Source of the DNA: Acinetobacter sp. ANC 4805
Lineage (GTDB): Bacteria; Pseudomonadota; Gammaproteobacteria; Pseudomonadales; Moraxellaceae
Direction of reading: 5' to 3'
DNA: 64,000 bases
Assembly (NCBI RefSeq): GCF_022549495.1
Contig: NZ_JAKZGD010000009.1
Span: 1 to 64,000, forward strand
Below are positions 30,147 to 39,087 of the stretch, piece by piece. The notes beneath the pieces were generated by a model. That model was not told the DNA's origin and searched no databases. It saw only the letters and a program-made list of their open reading frames with translations. Position numbers and translations under genes: made by a program. Numbering within the stretch: the first letter of the stretch is position 1; each line of letters opens with the position of its first letter.

Positions 30147-30458
30147 ATGAGAAAAATAATTATAGGATTATTCACAGTTTTATTAATTACATCTACTCAT
30201 GCTACAGAATTAGAAAAATGTGCAGGTATAGAATATGCAGCTGATACATTAATGACATTTCATCAGATGGGGTCTGATGTCGAAAAAGCAAAAGGAATTT
30301 ATGCTCAATTATTTAAAGAAGAAGGCGAGATATTTAACAGAATAGTTGATGAGGTGAAGAACTCTCCTATTTATACAGATGAAAAAGAAGCTGAAAAGGC
30401 TATAGAAAATTTTAAAAATAAATGGAAGAAATACTGTTTAGAAAATAACATTCATTAA
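30147..30458 (+). CDS. Small secreted protein, unknown function
   Basis: The 103-residue product has a clear signal peptide (MRKIIIGLFTVLLITSTHA) and a short helical mature domain with one cysteine near each end (EKCAGI and KKYCLENN), suggesting one disulfide. AAGG precedes the ATG. I do not recognise the family. It lies in the segment bounded by direct repeats of the carbonic anhydrase 3' end, with the DUF4262 gene 50 bases downstream. Confidence 0.65.
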   Translation: MRKIIIGLFTVLLITSTHATELEKCAGIEYAADTLMTFHQMGSDVEKAKGIYAQLFKEEGEIFNRIVDEVKNSPIYTDEKEAEKAIENFKNKWKKYCLENNIH

Positions 30459-30507
30459 CTGTGTTAAATTCCATTCCATTAATAAGTATAAATTTTAGAG
30501 AACTTTA

Positions 30508-31278
30508 ATGAATACCGATCATATATATGATTGTCCCACTCCAGATAAATTAATGAATACAACTAAGTTCAATATTGAAAAGTATGGACTGCAAGTTATG
30601 GGAGTTAGCGCGACAGACTACTCGCCTTCTTTTAGTTATAGTGTTGGTCTATATGAGAGCCACCAACATCCCGAGATTATTTGTTTCGGATTGCCAACCA
30701 ACTTGGCTCATGTAATTATCAATGATGTGGCTGATCTAATTAAAAATGGTGACAGGATTGTGCCCTATCAAGAGTATTACGACAAAATCTTTAAAGAAAG
30801 CAGTGCACAGTTTTTACCTGTAAATCCTAAAAATATTAAAGATTATTTTTATGTTGCTTTAAATTACTATCAACACAATAACTTCTCGGCTTTACAATTA
30901 GTTTGGACTGACCGTAATGATAAATTTCCTTGGGAAGATGGTTTTGAGGAAAAATTTATTTATGATCAACCACTCTTAGACCGAAATGCTTATTTTAAGT
31001 TTAGAGAAGCTAAAAACCTAGGTATTTTTACCACTCGCCAATGGCTAGAGTATGATCAACCAATCTTACGTGTTGTTCACGATATTGATGGAGATTGGCA
31101 GTTTTTAACCGGTGATCAAGAGCCCAATGATATTCGCTTAGTTGGTTTAGAACAAATGATATTAAGAGACCAAAGCCTAAATGAGGTTTTTGATCTAGAT
31201 TACGGTGAAGCAGCTGCTGAAAGAGATTTCATCGGTGACTCATGGACAAAACTAAATATTGATGATGAAGAAATATAA
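30508..31278 (+). CDS. DUF4262 domain protein
   Basis: The 256-residue cytoplasmic protein carries the DUF4262 core in residues 1-125: FSYSVGLYESHQHPEIICFGLP, then a helix (NDVADLIKNG) and a strand pair. A second part (about 130-256) includes a DQPLL/W-rich region and an acidic end. DUF4262 proteins occur near contact-dependent and other polymorphic toxins as possible immunity-type proteins, but function is unproven. The gene is in the repeat-bounded segment, so it may be a recent arrival. Confidence 0.75.
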   Translation: MNTDHIYDCPTPDKLMNTTKFNIEKYGLQVMGVSATDYSPSFSYSVGLYESHQHPEIICFGLPTNLAHVIINDVADLIKNGDRIVPYQEYYDKIFKESSAQFLPVNPKNIKDYFYVALNYYQHNNFSALQLVWTDRNDKFPWEDGFEEKFIYDQPLLDRNAYFKFREAKNLGIFTTRQWLEYDQPILRVVHDIDGDWQFLTGDQEPNDIRLVGLEQMILRDQSLNEVFDLDYGEAAAERDFIGDSWTKLNIDDEEI

Positions 31279-31330
31279 CACAGCACGATACCTAGAAATC
31301 TTACCGTAGCCAAAAGCGATTATCTTTAGC

Positions 31331-31414
31331 CCAGTACGACAAGTTCGTACACTGACTGAAAGGGAAATGGAATTTTTGCCTTATTCGGCACGTCATTATG
31401 TGAAAGTGAAGGAT
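31331..31414 (+). repeat. Second copy of the carbonic anhydrase 3' end (direct repeat)
   Basis: These 84 bases match 29958-30041 with seven differences by eye (about 92%). They encode the same VRTLTEREMEFLPYSARHYVKVKD ending (key part EMEFLPYSARHYVKVKD) but have no gene in front. The repeat pair encloses the small secreted gene and the DUF4262 gene. Confidence 0.88.
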
Positions 31415-31817
31415 CATACCAACCCGTTTGGCGTTTTACCGTACAACGGTGGAATGAGACATAAATATCATTGCCTCTTACAACAGATAATATCTGCCCC
31501 CTCTAAAAACACACTTATCAGATTGATCCTAGACAGTACGAGGCTATTACTGACTACATAGCCATACTGACTCAGTTCAATATTTACTCAACTTCTTAAT
31601 GAAACACCAATCCCTAACTCACTCAAAATTTGAGAGTTATCCAGATTTTTCGCAGTAAATTTTACTAACCCTCTATCTCTTCCAAATCAAGCAATTTCAT
31701 CACCAATCGCAATTGAAATACTTAAAAAAGCGATAAGTTTTGCTAAAGAACAAGGTGCTGAGCAGCTTATGACTGTCTCCCTTGTAGGTATTTGATGTAT
31801 ATTGATAAGCTATTATT
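31415..31817. other. Gene-poor debris
   Basis: No complete gene. A short open stretch at about 31683-31797 reads NQAISSPIAIEILKKAIS then FAKEQGAEQLMTVSLVGI and ends TGA, which looks like the tail of a lost gene of unknown identity. The rest has no coding signal. Confidence 0.4.
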
Positions 31818-32138
31818 TTATATAAACAATGCGAAAATGATACCTATAAAAGCAACGCAAATACTAAACATATATAACTTTAATGTAATGAAATATCTAA
31901 TCTGGGCATCATCATAATATTTATTACTGAGTAACCGATACACAACAACCAACATAAAAATTAAAGACAATAAAAGTGTTAGAACAATAACCCAATCAGA
32001 CATACTTTGGATTGCTGGATGCTCAGATGTTCCTTCAACTGCCCATCCTGCCAAAAAGTTAAGAATAAAACCCATCATAATTCCTAACGAAGTAATCATA
32101 GGTTGACGGAAATCTTTGATATCACCTGTAAAGTTCAT
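31818..32138 (-). CDS. Small membrane protein, unknown function
   Basis: ATG 32138 follows AGAGG by nine bases and is preferred over 32162. The 106-residue product has three hydrophobic helices (about 13-32, 45-66 and 82-105) with short charged loops, including RLLSNKYYDDAQIRYF. I do not recognise a family. It stands alone on the minus strand between two stretches of gene debris. Confidence 0.6.
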   Translation of the reverse strand: MNFTGDIKDFRQPMITSLGIMMGFILNFLAGWAVEGTSEHPAIQSMSDWVIVLTLLLSLIFMLVVVYRLLSNKYYDDAQIRYFITLKLYMFSICVAFIGIIFALFI

Positions 32139-32299
32139 ATGTTGAGCCTCTAATAGAAACAACTATATAAGAAATTATAATAGCTTTGCTAGTTAAGTAG
32201 ATTTATAAATATTTTCGCTGTAATAGTGTCATCAATAGACAAACAGTACAACTCAAACAAATCTAGACTTCTATTATATAGTCCAGTTATTTCGATTTT

Positions 32300-32698
32300 A
32301 TCATAGGGGGATACCCTCTTGCCTCACGAAGTGATGATCTTGCAGCTCGTTATGGGGGCGAAGAATTTTTACTGTTATTCACTATGACAAGTCAAGAACA
32401 AACCTTGATACAAGTACAGCACTTGATGGAATTGGTACGAAATATTGAAATTATTCATCCACGAAGCAGTGTCTCCAAGCATATGACCGTGAGTGTTTGT
32501 GTTGCAACTACGATTCCTCATTTGCATGGCTGTTTTTTAGAGTTTATAGCTCAAACCGATCACGCACCATATATTGCAAAGAGTAATGGTCAAAATCAAT
32601 ACCGTGTTGCTGTTTCTCGTGATGAAATCGCTCTTCAAAATAGCATGGCTATTAAGGCATCTACTTTTGAACTACGGTCAATTTTTAGACCTAACTAA
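32300..32698 (+). pseudogene. Diguanylate cyclase (GGDEF) C-terminal remnant
   Basis: The reading frame starting near 32300 gives SRSDDLAARYGGEEFLLLFT (GGEEF is the active-site loop) and runs through MTVSVCVATTIP and YIAKSNGQNQYRVAVS, the end of a GGDEF domain. Everything before the active loop, including the rest of the domain and any sensor, is missing. A few positions are off consensus (SVCVA for SIGVA, HAPYIAK for HALYIAK). No start codon precedes the motif, so this is a decayed fragment and probably does not make c-di-GMP. Confidence 0.8.
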
Positions 32699-32969
32699 CG
32701 TTCAATAGCAACTTTCATTTAGATTTAAGAATCACACACATTAATTAGCTATTCTAAATAATAATGGATCTATAAAATAACTCTATTCGCAAAAAATACA
32801 CAAAAATTCTAGTTACAACCATATCTTTATCGATATTATTGGTTAGTAAACCTTTAAACTATCGTAATAACTTAACGCTATTAAATTAAGTTTTTATTAA
32901 TAATAGTGTAAAAGTAAAGTAATTATTATTTATTGTGGATTCTATTAATAAGTCAGTAAGGATATTGTT

Positions 32970-34118
32970 ATGACGGCTATGACACGCAGAAAATTTCTAG
33001 GGTTATCGGCAGCAGTTACTGCTTTAGTAATTACAGGATGTGGTAGTAATGATGAGGAAGTTCCCCCAACTACAGGAAATGGAAGTACAGGAGGTAATAA
33101 CACCGAAACAACCGCAATTGGAAAAATGCCAGATGAGGCAGAGCCACATACTCGGACATGGATGGCTTTTGGTGCTTCAGATCAAATTCATGAACCACAA
33201 AATATAAATGGTTTACGGGATGATTTAGCAAGAATAGCCTTAAGTATCGCAGCCTATGAACCTGTTTCTATATTAGTTCGAGCAAATGAGCTAGATATTG
33301 CAAAAACGAAGATGAACCATCCAAACATCTCTTTTGTAACAGGCTCAATGGATGATTTTTGGACACGCGATACTGGTGCCGTATTTATTAAAAATGCACA
33401 AAATAAATTAATTGGCGTTGACTTTAACTTTAATGGTTGGGGTAAAAAACAAACTCACAATAATGATAAAACAGTTGCTACCCAAATACTGAATAATATT
33501 AACATCGAAAGAAAAGTATCATCTCTTACTCTTGAGGGCGGCGGCATAGAGGTCGATGGGCTTGGCACAGCAATTATTACTGAAAGTTGTGTACTTAATG
33601 ACAATCGGAATCCTGGTATTTCTAAAGCTGCTTGTGAAGCCGAGCTAAAACGCTGTCTTGGTATTAGCAAAGTAATCTGGTTACCGGGTATTAAAGGCAA
33701 AGATATTACAGATGGACATACTGATTTTTATGCCCGTTTTGTGAGCGAAGGCGTTGTCGTAGCTGCTTTCGATAGTGATCCAAATTCCTATGATCATGCA
33801 GTAACAAAACAACATCTTGAAATTTTGAAAACGGCAACCGATGTAAAAGATAATAAATTAAAAATCATTGAGTTACAAGCTCCAACTACGCTTCGAGTAA
33901 AAAATCCAAGTGAAGACTTTGCCGCTGGTTACATTAATTATTACGTCTGTAATAATGCGGTTATTATACCTGAATTTGGTGATCCAAGCGCAGATGCTGC
34001 TGCAAAACAGAAGTTACAAGCAGCTTTCCCTAATAGAACGATAGTCCAAATTAATATCGATTATATTGCAGCAGCTGGTGGTGGAATTCATTGTACGACA
34101 CAGCAACAACCAGCTTAA
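32970..34118 (+). CDS. Tat-dependent agmatine-deiminase-family lipoprotein
   Basis: The 382-residue protein starts with a twin-arginine signal (MTAMTRRKFLGLSAAVTALV) ending in a lipobox, ITGCGS, so it should be folded in the cytoplasm, exported by Tat and lipid-anchored. A Gly/Asn/Thr-rich linker follows (27-50). The rest is a guanidine-modifying (PAD/agmatine deiminase) domain with its catalytic set: DDFWTRDTGAVF, LEGGGIEVDG, DGHTDFYARF and the nucleophile Cys in GGGIHCTTQQ. It would convert agmatine or a similar guanidine compound to its ureido product outside the inner membrane. tatABC begins 257 bases downstream on the same strand. Confidence 0.88.
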   Translation: MTAMTRRKFLGLSAAVTALVITGCGSNDEEVPPTTGNGSTGGNNTETTAIGKMPDEAEPHTRTWMAFGASDQIHEPQNINGLRDDLARIALSIAAYEPVSILVRANELDIAKTKMNHPNISFVTGSMDDFWTRDTGAVFIKNAQNKLIGVDFNFNGWGKKQTHNNDKTVATQILNNINIERKVSSLTLEGGGIEVDGLGTAIITESCVLNDNRNPGISKAACEAELKRCLGISKVIWLPGIKGKDITDGHTDFYARFVSEGVVVAAFDSDPNSYDHAVTKQHLEILKTATDVKDNKLKIIELQAPTTLRVKNPSEDFAAGYINYYVCNNAVIIPEFGDPSADAAAKQKLQAAFPNRTIVQINIDYIAAAGGGIHCTTQQQPA

Positions 34119-34131
34119 CGCTATACCTTTT

Positions 34132-34187
34132 AGCTAAAATTTGGTCGAATCTATTGTTCTCATATATTTGATAGCCAAATTTTAGCT
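34132..34187 (+). other. Hairpin downstream of the deiminase gene
   Basis: AGCTAAAATTTGG (34132-34144) is perfectly complementary to CCAAATTTTAGCT (34175-34187) across a 30-base loop. No T-run follows, so a terminator role is uncertain. The rest of the 257-base gap up to tatA shows nothing definite. Confidence 0.5.
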
Positions 34188-34375
34188 GAGTTCTATCTAC
34201 TACATGATGCATAAAGCTATTTGCTAAGTTTTTAAGGTGTATAAGGCAATAACGTAAAATATATAGCCATTTTTCGCAGATAAAATTAGTGAATTATCGG
34301 TTGTTATTGACTCTTAATAAGCAAACTTTGTTAAGGCATAATTAAGCAATATTCTTGATTTGAAGGAATAAAACT

Positions 34376-34585
34376 ATGGCTGGTCTATCTATTTGGCATG
34401 TGCTTATTTTTGCAATTGTCGTTATTTTATTATTCGGTACATCAAAGCTTAAAAATTTAGGCAAAGATGTTGGCGGTGCAGTGAAAGATTTTAAAAAATC
34501 GATTCAAGACGATGATATACCATCTAATCAACCTCGCAATATTGATGCTCAAGTCAAAAATGATGAGACGTCAATGAAAAGCTAA
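34376..34585 (+). CDS. tatA: Twin-arginine translocase subunit TatA
   Basis: The 69-residue protein begins [21 protein letters not shown], with one membrane helix, then the amphipathic helix [22 protein letters not shown] and an acidic tail. This is the TatA pattern, including the FG hinge. It polymerises to form the pore for folded Tat substrates. tatB starts 12 bases downstream. Confidence 0.95.
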   Translation: MAGLSIWHVLIFAIVVILLFGTSKLKNLGKDVGGAVKDFKKSIQDDDIPSNQPRNIDAQVKNDETSMKS

Positions 34586-34597
34586 GCGGGTTTAATC

Positions 34598-35050
34598 ATG
34601 CTAAATTTGGGAATGACCGAGGTATTTTGCTTTGCAATTATTGCATTGCTTGTACTCGGTCCAGATAAATTACCTGAGGCGGCTCGTTTCGCCGCAAGGT
34701 GGTATGGAAAAATAAAGAAATTTATTAATAATGTTCAGAATGAAATTGATCAAGAATTACGCCTTTCTGAATTCAAAGCAGAAATGCAAAAAGAAATTGA
34801 TAAAATGACTGAATTTGAACTCAGAATACAAAAACAGTTGGATGAGATTAAAACAGCACAGGTCATGTCACAAGCACTTGAAGTGGATCAAACTACAGCC
34901 CTATCTCTTCAAGCCCCAACAAAATACATCCCATTTTCAGCACATACTAAAATTCCTTTTAGCATCCAATACCAAACATTGTTAGCAAACGGTCAAGAGT
35001 CATCTCAAGCATTTGTGAAGTCTAGCTCAGGATTAAAAATTGCCGTATGA
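34598..35050 (+). CDS. tatB: Twin-arginine translocase subunit TatB
   Basis: The 150-residue protein has the TatB start MLNLGMTEVFCFAIIALLVLGPDKLPEAAR: one helix, LGP hinge, amphipathic helix. A coiled region follows (about 40-90, VQNEIDQELRLSEFK) and then a loose tail. TatB receives the twin-arginine signal together with TatC. The stop overlaps the tatC start by four bases. Confidence 0.94.
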   Translation: MLNLGMTEVFCFAIIALLVLGPDKLPEAARFAARWYGKIKKFINNVQNEIDQELRLSEFKAEMQKEIDKMTEFELRIQKQLDEIKTAQVMSQALEVDQTTALSLQAPTKYIPFSAHTKIPFSIQYQTLLANGQESSQAFVKSSSGLKIAV

Positions 35051-35784
35051 ATCAAAATAATGAAACGCTTGAACAAATGCCCTTCATGCAGCATTTAACT
35101 GTTTTACGACAATATCTATTTAAAATTGTTGGTGTGACTCTTTTTCTTTTTTTCTGCCTATTACCTTTTCGAAACCAAACATACCAATGGCTTTCAGAAC
35201 CATTACGGCAGCGATTACCAACCGCCTCAACGATGATTGCAACAGATGTCACAGCGACATTTATGGCGCCATTTAAACTCAATTTATTTGTATCATTTAT
35301 GCTAGTGATGCCATATATAATTTATCAAATTTGGTCATTCATTAAACCTGCTCTATATGCAAAAGAGCGTCATTTAGCAATTCCTCTACTGTTAAGCAGT
35401 ATTGTTTTATTTTATCTTGGTGTTGCCTTTGCATATTTCATTACTCTACCTGCAATTCTACACTTTTTTATTAGCGTATCTCCCGAAACTGTCGCTCCAA
35501 TGACGGATATCAATAGCTATCTAAGCTTCTGTCTAAAATTATTCCTCGTGTTCGGTTTCACTTTTGAAATTCCAATTATTACACTGTTATTAATTTTAAT
35601 TGGTGTAGTAAGCACACAAAGCCTAGCAGAAAAACGTCGTTTCATTATTGTTGGCTGTTTTTTTATTGCAATGTTTATTACTCCACCAGATGCATTATCA
35701 ATGATTATGTTAGCAATTCCGATGTGGTTGCTTTTTGAGCTTGGTTTGTTCTGCGGTCAGTTAATCGAAAAAACAAAGTCATAA
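35047..35784 (+). CDS. tatC: Twin-arginine translocase subunit TatC
   Basis: The 245-residue protein has six membrane helices and TatC signatures: PFMQHLTVLRQYLFK at the start (the usual HLxELRxRL), FKLNLFVSFMLVMPYIIYQIW, and TPPDALSMIMLAIPMWLLFELG. It is the signal-recognition subunit of the translocase. It is translationally coupled to tatB. Confidence 0.95.
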   Translation: MNQNNETLEQMPFMQHLTVLRQYLFKIVGVTLFLFFCLLPFRNQTYQWLSEPLRQRLPTASTMIATDVTATFMAPFKLNLFVSFMLVMPYIIYQIWSFIKPALYAKERHLAIPLLLSSIVLFYLGVAFAYFITLPAILHFFISVSPETVAPMTDINSYLSFCLKLFLVFGFTFEIPIITLLLILIGVVSTQSLAEKRRFIIVGCFFIAMFITPPDALSMIMLAIPMWLLFELGLFCGQLIEKTKS

Positions 35785-35792
35785 TTGGAAAG

Positions 35793-35809
35793 GGCTTTGT
35801 TGTACAAAT
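35793..35809. repeat. Possible solo end of an IS5-family element
   Basis: GGCTTTGTTGTACAAAT matches the terminal GGCATTGTTGCACAAAG seen at 51057 at 14 of 17 positions. No transposase is attached. It lies just after tatC and before the CYP153 operon, in a 169-base gap with nothing else recognisable. Confidence 0.35.
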
Positions 35810-35953
35810 TTTTAAAAGTTAAAAACTATTCCCTTTGTAGAATTTTTGAAGTGCATCACCGAATGTCAATCAGATTAGTTGTGGTGAGTTGAACTCCCCC
35901 CTTTTTTCTAAGCACACATCAAAGCTCTTATACAAAACTGTATAGCATGAAAG

Positions 35954-37000
35954 TTAATTAGATCCTGAATTGGAATTCTTACGATAATCATGTGGTGTTG
36001 TATTGAACCAACTTCGAAATGCGCGCCTAAAATTAGATGCATCGTGGTATCCCAATAATGCTGCAATTGCGTCAATTGAAATATTACTATTACTTAAATA
36101 CATGGCCGCTTGTTTGGATAACAGATTCTTTCGTATTTCTTTGAAACTCGTATTTTCCTTTTGTAACTGTCGATGTAATGTTCTTTTACTAATAAAAAGC
36201 GATGATGCAATATCCTTTTCATTCATATCACCTAATCGTTCTGAAAGTAATAATTTTTGAACCTGATATGTAGTAGAAGTTTTATGCGAATTGAGCTGAT
36301 TTAATAATTTTTCACATTCATGGTTGGCAAGTAAATAGCTTTGATGACTTGCACAAGAATTAGGAATTTGACAAATATATTGTGGAATTCTGATATTGAA
36401 ATTGGATTGAGAAAATTGATGATGTCCAGCAAGATAATCATGGTATGGATAGTTTGGCTTAGGATGTTGAAAGTTGATTTCCACCTCTTCTAGCATTTTA
36501 CCTGTCAGAAATTCAGCATGCTCAAAGAAAATTCCAGTAATAATCTCAGATAACATAACGCTTAAATCTGATTCAACACAAGAGTCAAAATTAATTAGAC
36601 ATTCAACAAAAGACGAGCTTTTGTGAATTTTAAGATCAATCAAACTCATACGGGTCGGCATAAAATGTTGCGCTGCTTCTAATGCAGCCATCAAGTTCGG
36701 ACTGCTATTTATTAAAAAGCCCATTGCACCATGTGTAGATGAAGATAAAGCTCTCCCTATCTTTAATCCCAAATAGGAATCATTGGAAAGCATAGATGCA
36801 TTTCTTAATATTTGAACTTGTGCTTGCTGCGTGATGTAAATGTCATCATGTAGAAAAGTATCAACAGAAATCACCGTAAATTTTAACAATTGTGGGAGAT
36901 CACGTATTTGTAGTCCCAATATCCGTCCAATTATGCGGGAATAAGAGATTGGAATTGTTGCTTTTTCCTCAGAAAAGAATAAATAGCCAAAATCACTCAT
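35954..37000 (-). CDS. AraC-family regulator, probably of the CYP153 operon
   Basis: The 348-residue regulator has an N-terminal arabinose-binding-like domain (about 20-220, with GAMGFLINSSPNLMAALEAAQHF) and two C-terminal helix-turn-helix motifs (about 245-345; DIASSLFISKRTLHRQLQKEN and IAALLGYHDASNFRRAFRSW). It is divergent from the ferredoxin-P450-reductase operon with 192 bases between. Alkane-hydroxylating CYP153 operons in Acinetobacter carry such an adjacent AraC-type gene, so n-alkane-dependent activation is a reasonable inference. Confidence 0.87.
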   Translation of the reverse strand: MSDFGYLFFSEEKATIPISYSRIIGRILGLQIRDLPQLLKFTVISVDTFLHDDIYITQQAQVQILRNASMLSNDSYLGLKIGRALSSSTHGAMGFLINSSPNLMAALEAAQHFMPTRMSLIDLKIHKSSSFVECLINFDSCVESDLSVMLSEIITGIFFEHAEFLTGKMLEEVEINFQHPKPNYPYHDYLAGHHQFSQSNFNIRIPQYICQIPNSCASHQSYLLANHECEKLLNQLNSHKTSTTYQVQKLLLSERLGDMNEKDIASSLFISKRTLHRQLQKENTSFKEIRKNLLSKQAAMYLSNSNISIDAIAALLGYHDASNFRRAFRSWFNTTPHDYRKNSNSGSN

Positions 37001-37192
37001 GACAATCCCATCTCGTATTTAATAGAAATTTAATTTCTTTTAGCATAAACCTAGGTCTAAGAGTTTTAATAATTACATCTATTACAGCTAGTGTCTTTAA
37101 ATGCCCCCCATATGTCAATAAATGACCTGTTTGGTTTGCTAACTTACGTTTAATTTAAGAATGAATCTATTTATAAGACTAGGAATAATCAT

Positions 37193-37513
37193 ATGGGACA
37201 TATTGTATTTGTTGAGCATGATGGCCAAGAGCATATCGTGAATTTAATTGCAGGTCAGACCCTTATGCAGTTAGCGGTGGACAATGATATTCCAGGAATT
37301 GATGCCGACTGTGGTGGCGAGTGCGCTTGCGGAACTTGTCATGTCATGCTGCAACAAAAATGGTTCAGTGTTGCAAACAAAGCCGAAGCTGATGAATTAC
37401 AAATGCTTGATATGACACCAGAACGTTCAGCCACATCACGATTGTCATGCCGTGTACAGATCACGGATGCAATGGATGGCATGGCGGTGCATCTGCCTGA
37501 ATTTCAGATGTAA
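37193..37513 (+). CDS. [2Fe-2S] ferredoxin of the P450 system
   Basis: The 106-residue protein is an adrenodoxin/putidaredoxin-type ferredoxin. Cluster cysteines are in DCGGECACGTCHVM (C-x5-C-x2-C) and LSCRVQI. It shuttles single electrons from the FAD reductase to the P450. Start ATG 37193; the P450 follows 45 bases after its stop. Confidence 0.94.
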   Translation: MGHIVFVEHDGQEHIVNLIAGQTLMQLAVDNDIPGIDADCGGECACGTCHVMLQQKWFSVANKAEADELQMLDMTPERSATSRLSCRVQITDAMDGMAVHLPEFQM

Positions 37514-37558
37514 TTGGACATTGGTGTTTTTACATATTGACGCAGCAGGAGATCAAAC

Positions 37559-39016
37559 ATGACGTTGGTCACATCCATTGTGGAAAAAGTCACAACGACG
37601 GTAGGCAACAAAGTCAATACTCATCCACAAGTTCAAAGCAGCAAACAGTTCTTACATGGTCAAATGACCCGATTTGTCCCACTACATACACAGGTTAGAG
37701 GCTTGCATTTACTGCAAAAACTTAAGAATCGTGTCTTTAATCAGGAATTTCCAGCATTTGTGGAACAGCCAATTGTCGATGTGTCTACATTAGAACTTGC
37801 AGAAATAGATGTCAGTAATCCATTTTTATATAAGCAAAAAAAATGGCAGTCGTATTTTAAACGGCTGCGCGATGAAGCTCCTGTACATTATCAGGCCCAA
37901 AGCCCATTTGGGGCATTTTGGTCAGTGACACGATATGAAGATATTGTGTTTGTCGATAAAAACCATGAGTTATTTTCAGCAGAACCTGTGATTGCAATCG
38001 GTAATGCCCCTGCCGGACTCAATGTTGAAATGTTTATTGCGATGGATCCGCCCAAGCATGATCTACAACGTCAAGCTGTACAAAATGTAGTCGCACCTCA
38101 AAACCTTAAAGAGTTAGAAGGATTGATTCGTTCACGTGTACAAGAAGTCTTAGATCAATTACCCGTCGATCAACCCTTTGATTGGGTTGAAAATGTATCT
38201 ATTGAGCTGACTGCAAGAATGCTCGCAACACTACTCGATTTTCCTTATGACCAACGTCATCAGTTAGTTTACTGGTCAGATTTGATCGCAGGCAGCGTAG
38301 AGTCGACGGGCGGAACTAGTGACGATATGAATGAAATGTTTTTGGGTGCAGCAGATATGGCCAAACAGTTTTCTAGTTTATGGCATCGTAAAGCCGCACT
38401 AAAAGCGGCTGGAGCGCCGATAGGCTATGATTTGATTAGTTTGATGCAATCAAATGAGGCAACGCAAGATTTAATTCGCCGTCCAATGGAGTTTATGGGG
38501 AATTTGGCACTCCTTATTGTGGGTGGTAATGATACCACGCGCAACTCAATGACAGGCGGTGTGTATGCACTAAGCCTATTTCCCCAAGAGTTTACAAAAC
38601 TTAAAGACAATCCAAGTTTGATTCCAAATATGGTTTCCGAAATTATTCGTTGGCAAACCCCTCTAGCGTATATGCGCCGAATAGCTAAGCAAGATGTAGA
38701 ACTGAATGGTCAAACCATTAAAAAAGGCGACAAAGTAGTCATGTGGTATGTGTCTGGTAATCGTGACGAACGTGTAATTGAACGACCTGATGAGTTAATT
38801 ATTGATCGCAAAGGAGCTCGTAACCATTTGTCTTTTGGTTTCGGTGTTCACCGTTGCATGGGCAATCGTTTGGCAGAAATGCAATTACGAATCCTGTGGG
38901 AAGAATTATTAGTACGTTTTGAGCATATTGAAGTATTGAGCGAACCAGAGATTGTGCAATCCAATTTTGTCAGAGGTTACGCCAAAATGATGGTACGTCT
39001 AAAGACTAAAAAATAA
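37559..39016 (+). CDS. Cytochrome P450, CYP153 family alkane hydroxylase
   Basis: The 485-residue P450 has the oxygen-activating I-helix motif GGNDTTRNSMTGG (about 320), the ExxR pair in EIIRW, and the haem loop HLSFGFGVHRCMGN (axial Cys about 432). The wording WQTPLAYMRRIA and KGDKVVMWYVSGNRD is what I know from CYP153A proteins, which hydroxylate the terminal carbon of medium-chain n-alkanes. It is flanked by its ferredoxin and ferredoxin reductase, giving a complete class I system. Pieces of a second copy of its 3' end lie at 51.4 kb. Confidence 0.92.
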   Translation: MTLVTSIVEKVTTTVGNKVNTHPQVQSSKQFLHGQMTRFVPLHTQVRGLHLLQKLKNRVFNQEFPAFVEQPIVDVSTLELAEIDVSNPFLYKQKKWQSYFKRLRDEAPVHYQAQSPFGAFWSVTRYEDIVFVDKNHELFSAEPVIAIGNAPAGLNVEMFIAMDPPKHDLQRQAVQNVVAPQNLKELEGLIRSRVQEVLDQLPVDQPFDWVENVSIELTARMLATLLDFPYDQRHQLVYWSDLIAGSVESTGGTSDDMNEMFLGAADMAKQFSSLWHRKAALKAAGAPIGYDLISLMQSNEATQDLIRRPMEFMGNLALLIVGGNDTTRNSMTGGVYALSLFPQEFTKLKDNPSLIPNMVSEIIRWQTPLAYMRRIAKQDVELNGQTIKKGDKVVMWYVSGNRDERVIERPDELIIDRKGARNHLSFGFGVHRCMGNRLAEMQLRILWEELLVRFEHIEVLSEPEIVQSNFVRGYAKMMVRLKTKK

Positions 39017-39087
39017 CAGAAAAGGCTGATCTTAAGACAAATCAATAATGTTTGGTTTGAAAACTTTCTCAATTAATGGATGGGTAG

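Noticed and set aside
31367..31561. 64-codon open frame beginning MEFLPYSARHYVKV
   Set aside because: Its start is the duplicated end of the carbonic anhydrase gene and the rest has no coding character.
32384..32698. Stand-alone protein of 104 residues
   Set aside because: The frame continues upstream through the GGEEF loop without a start; it is the tail of a lost diguanylate cyclase.
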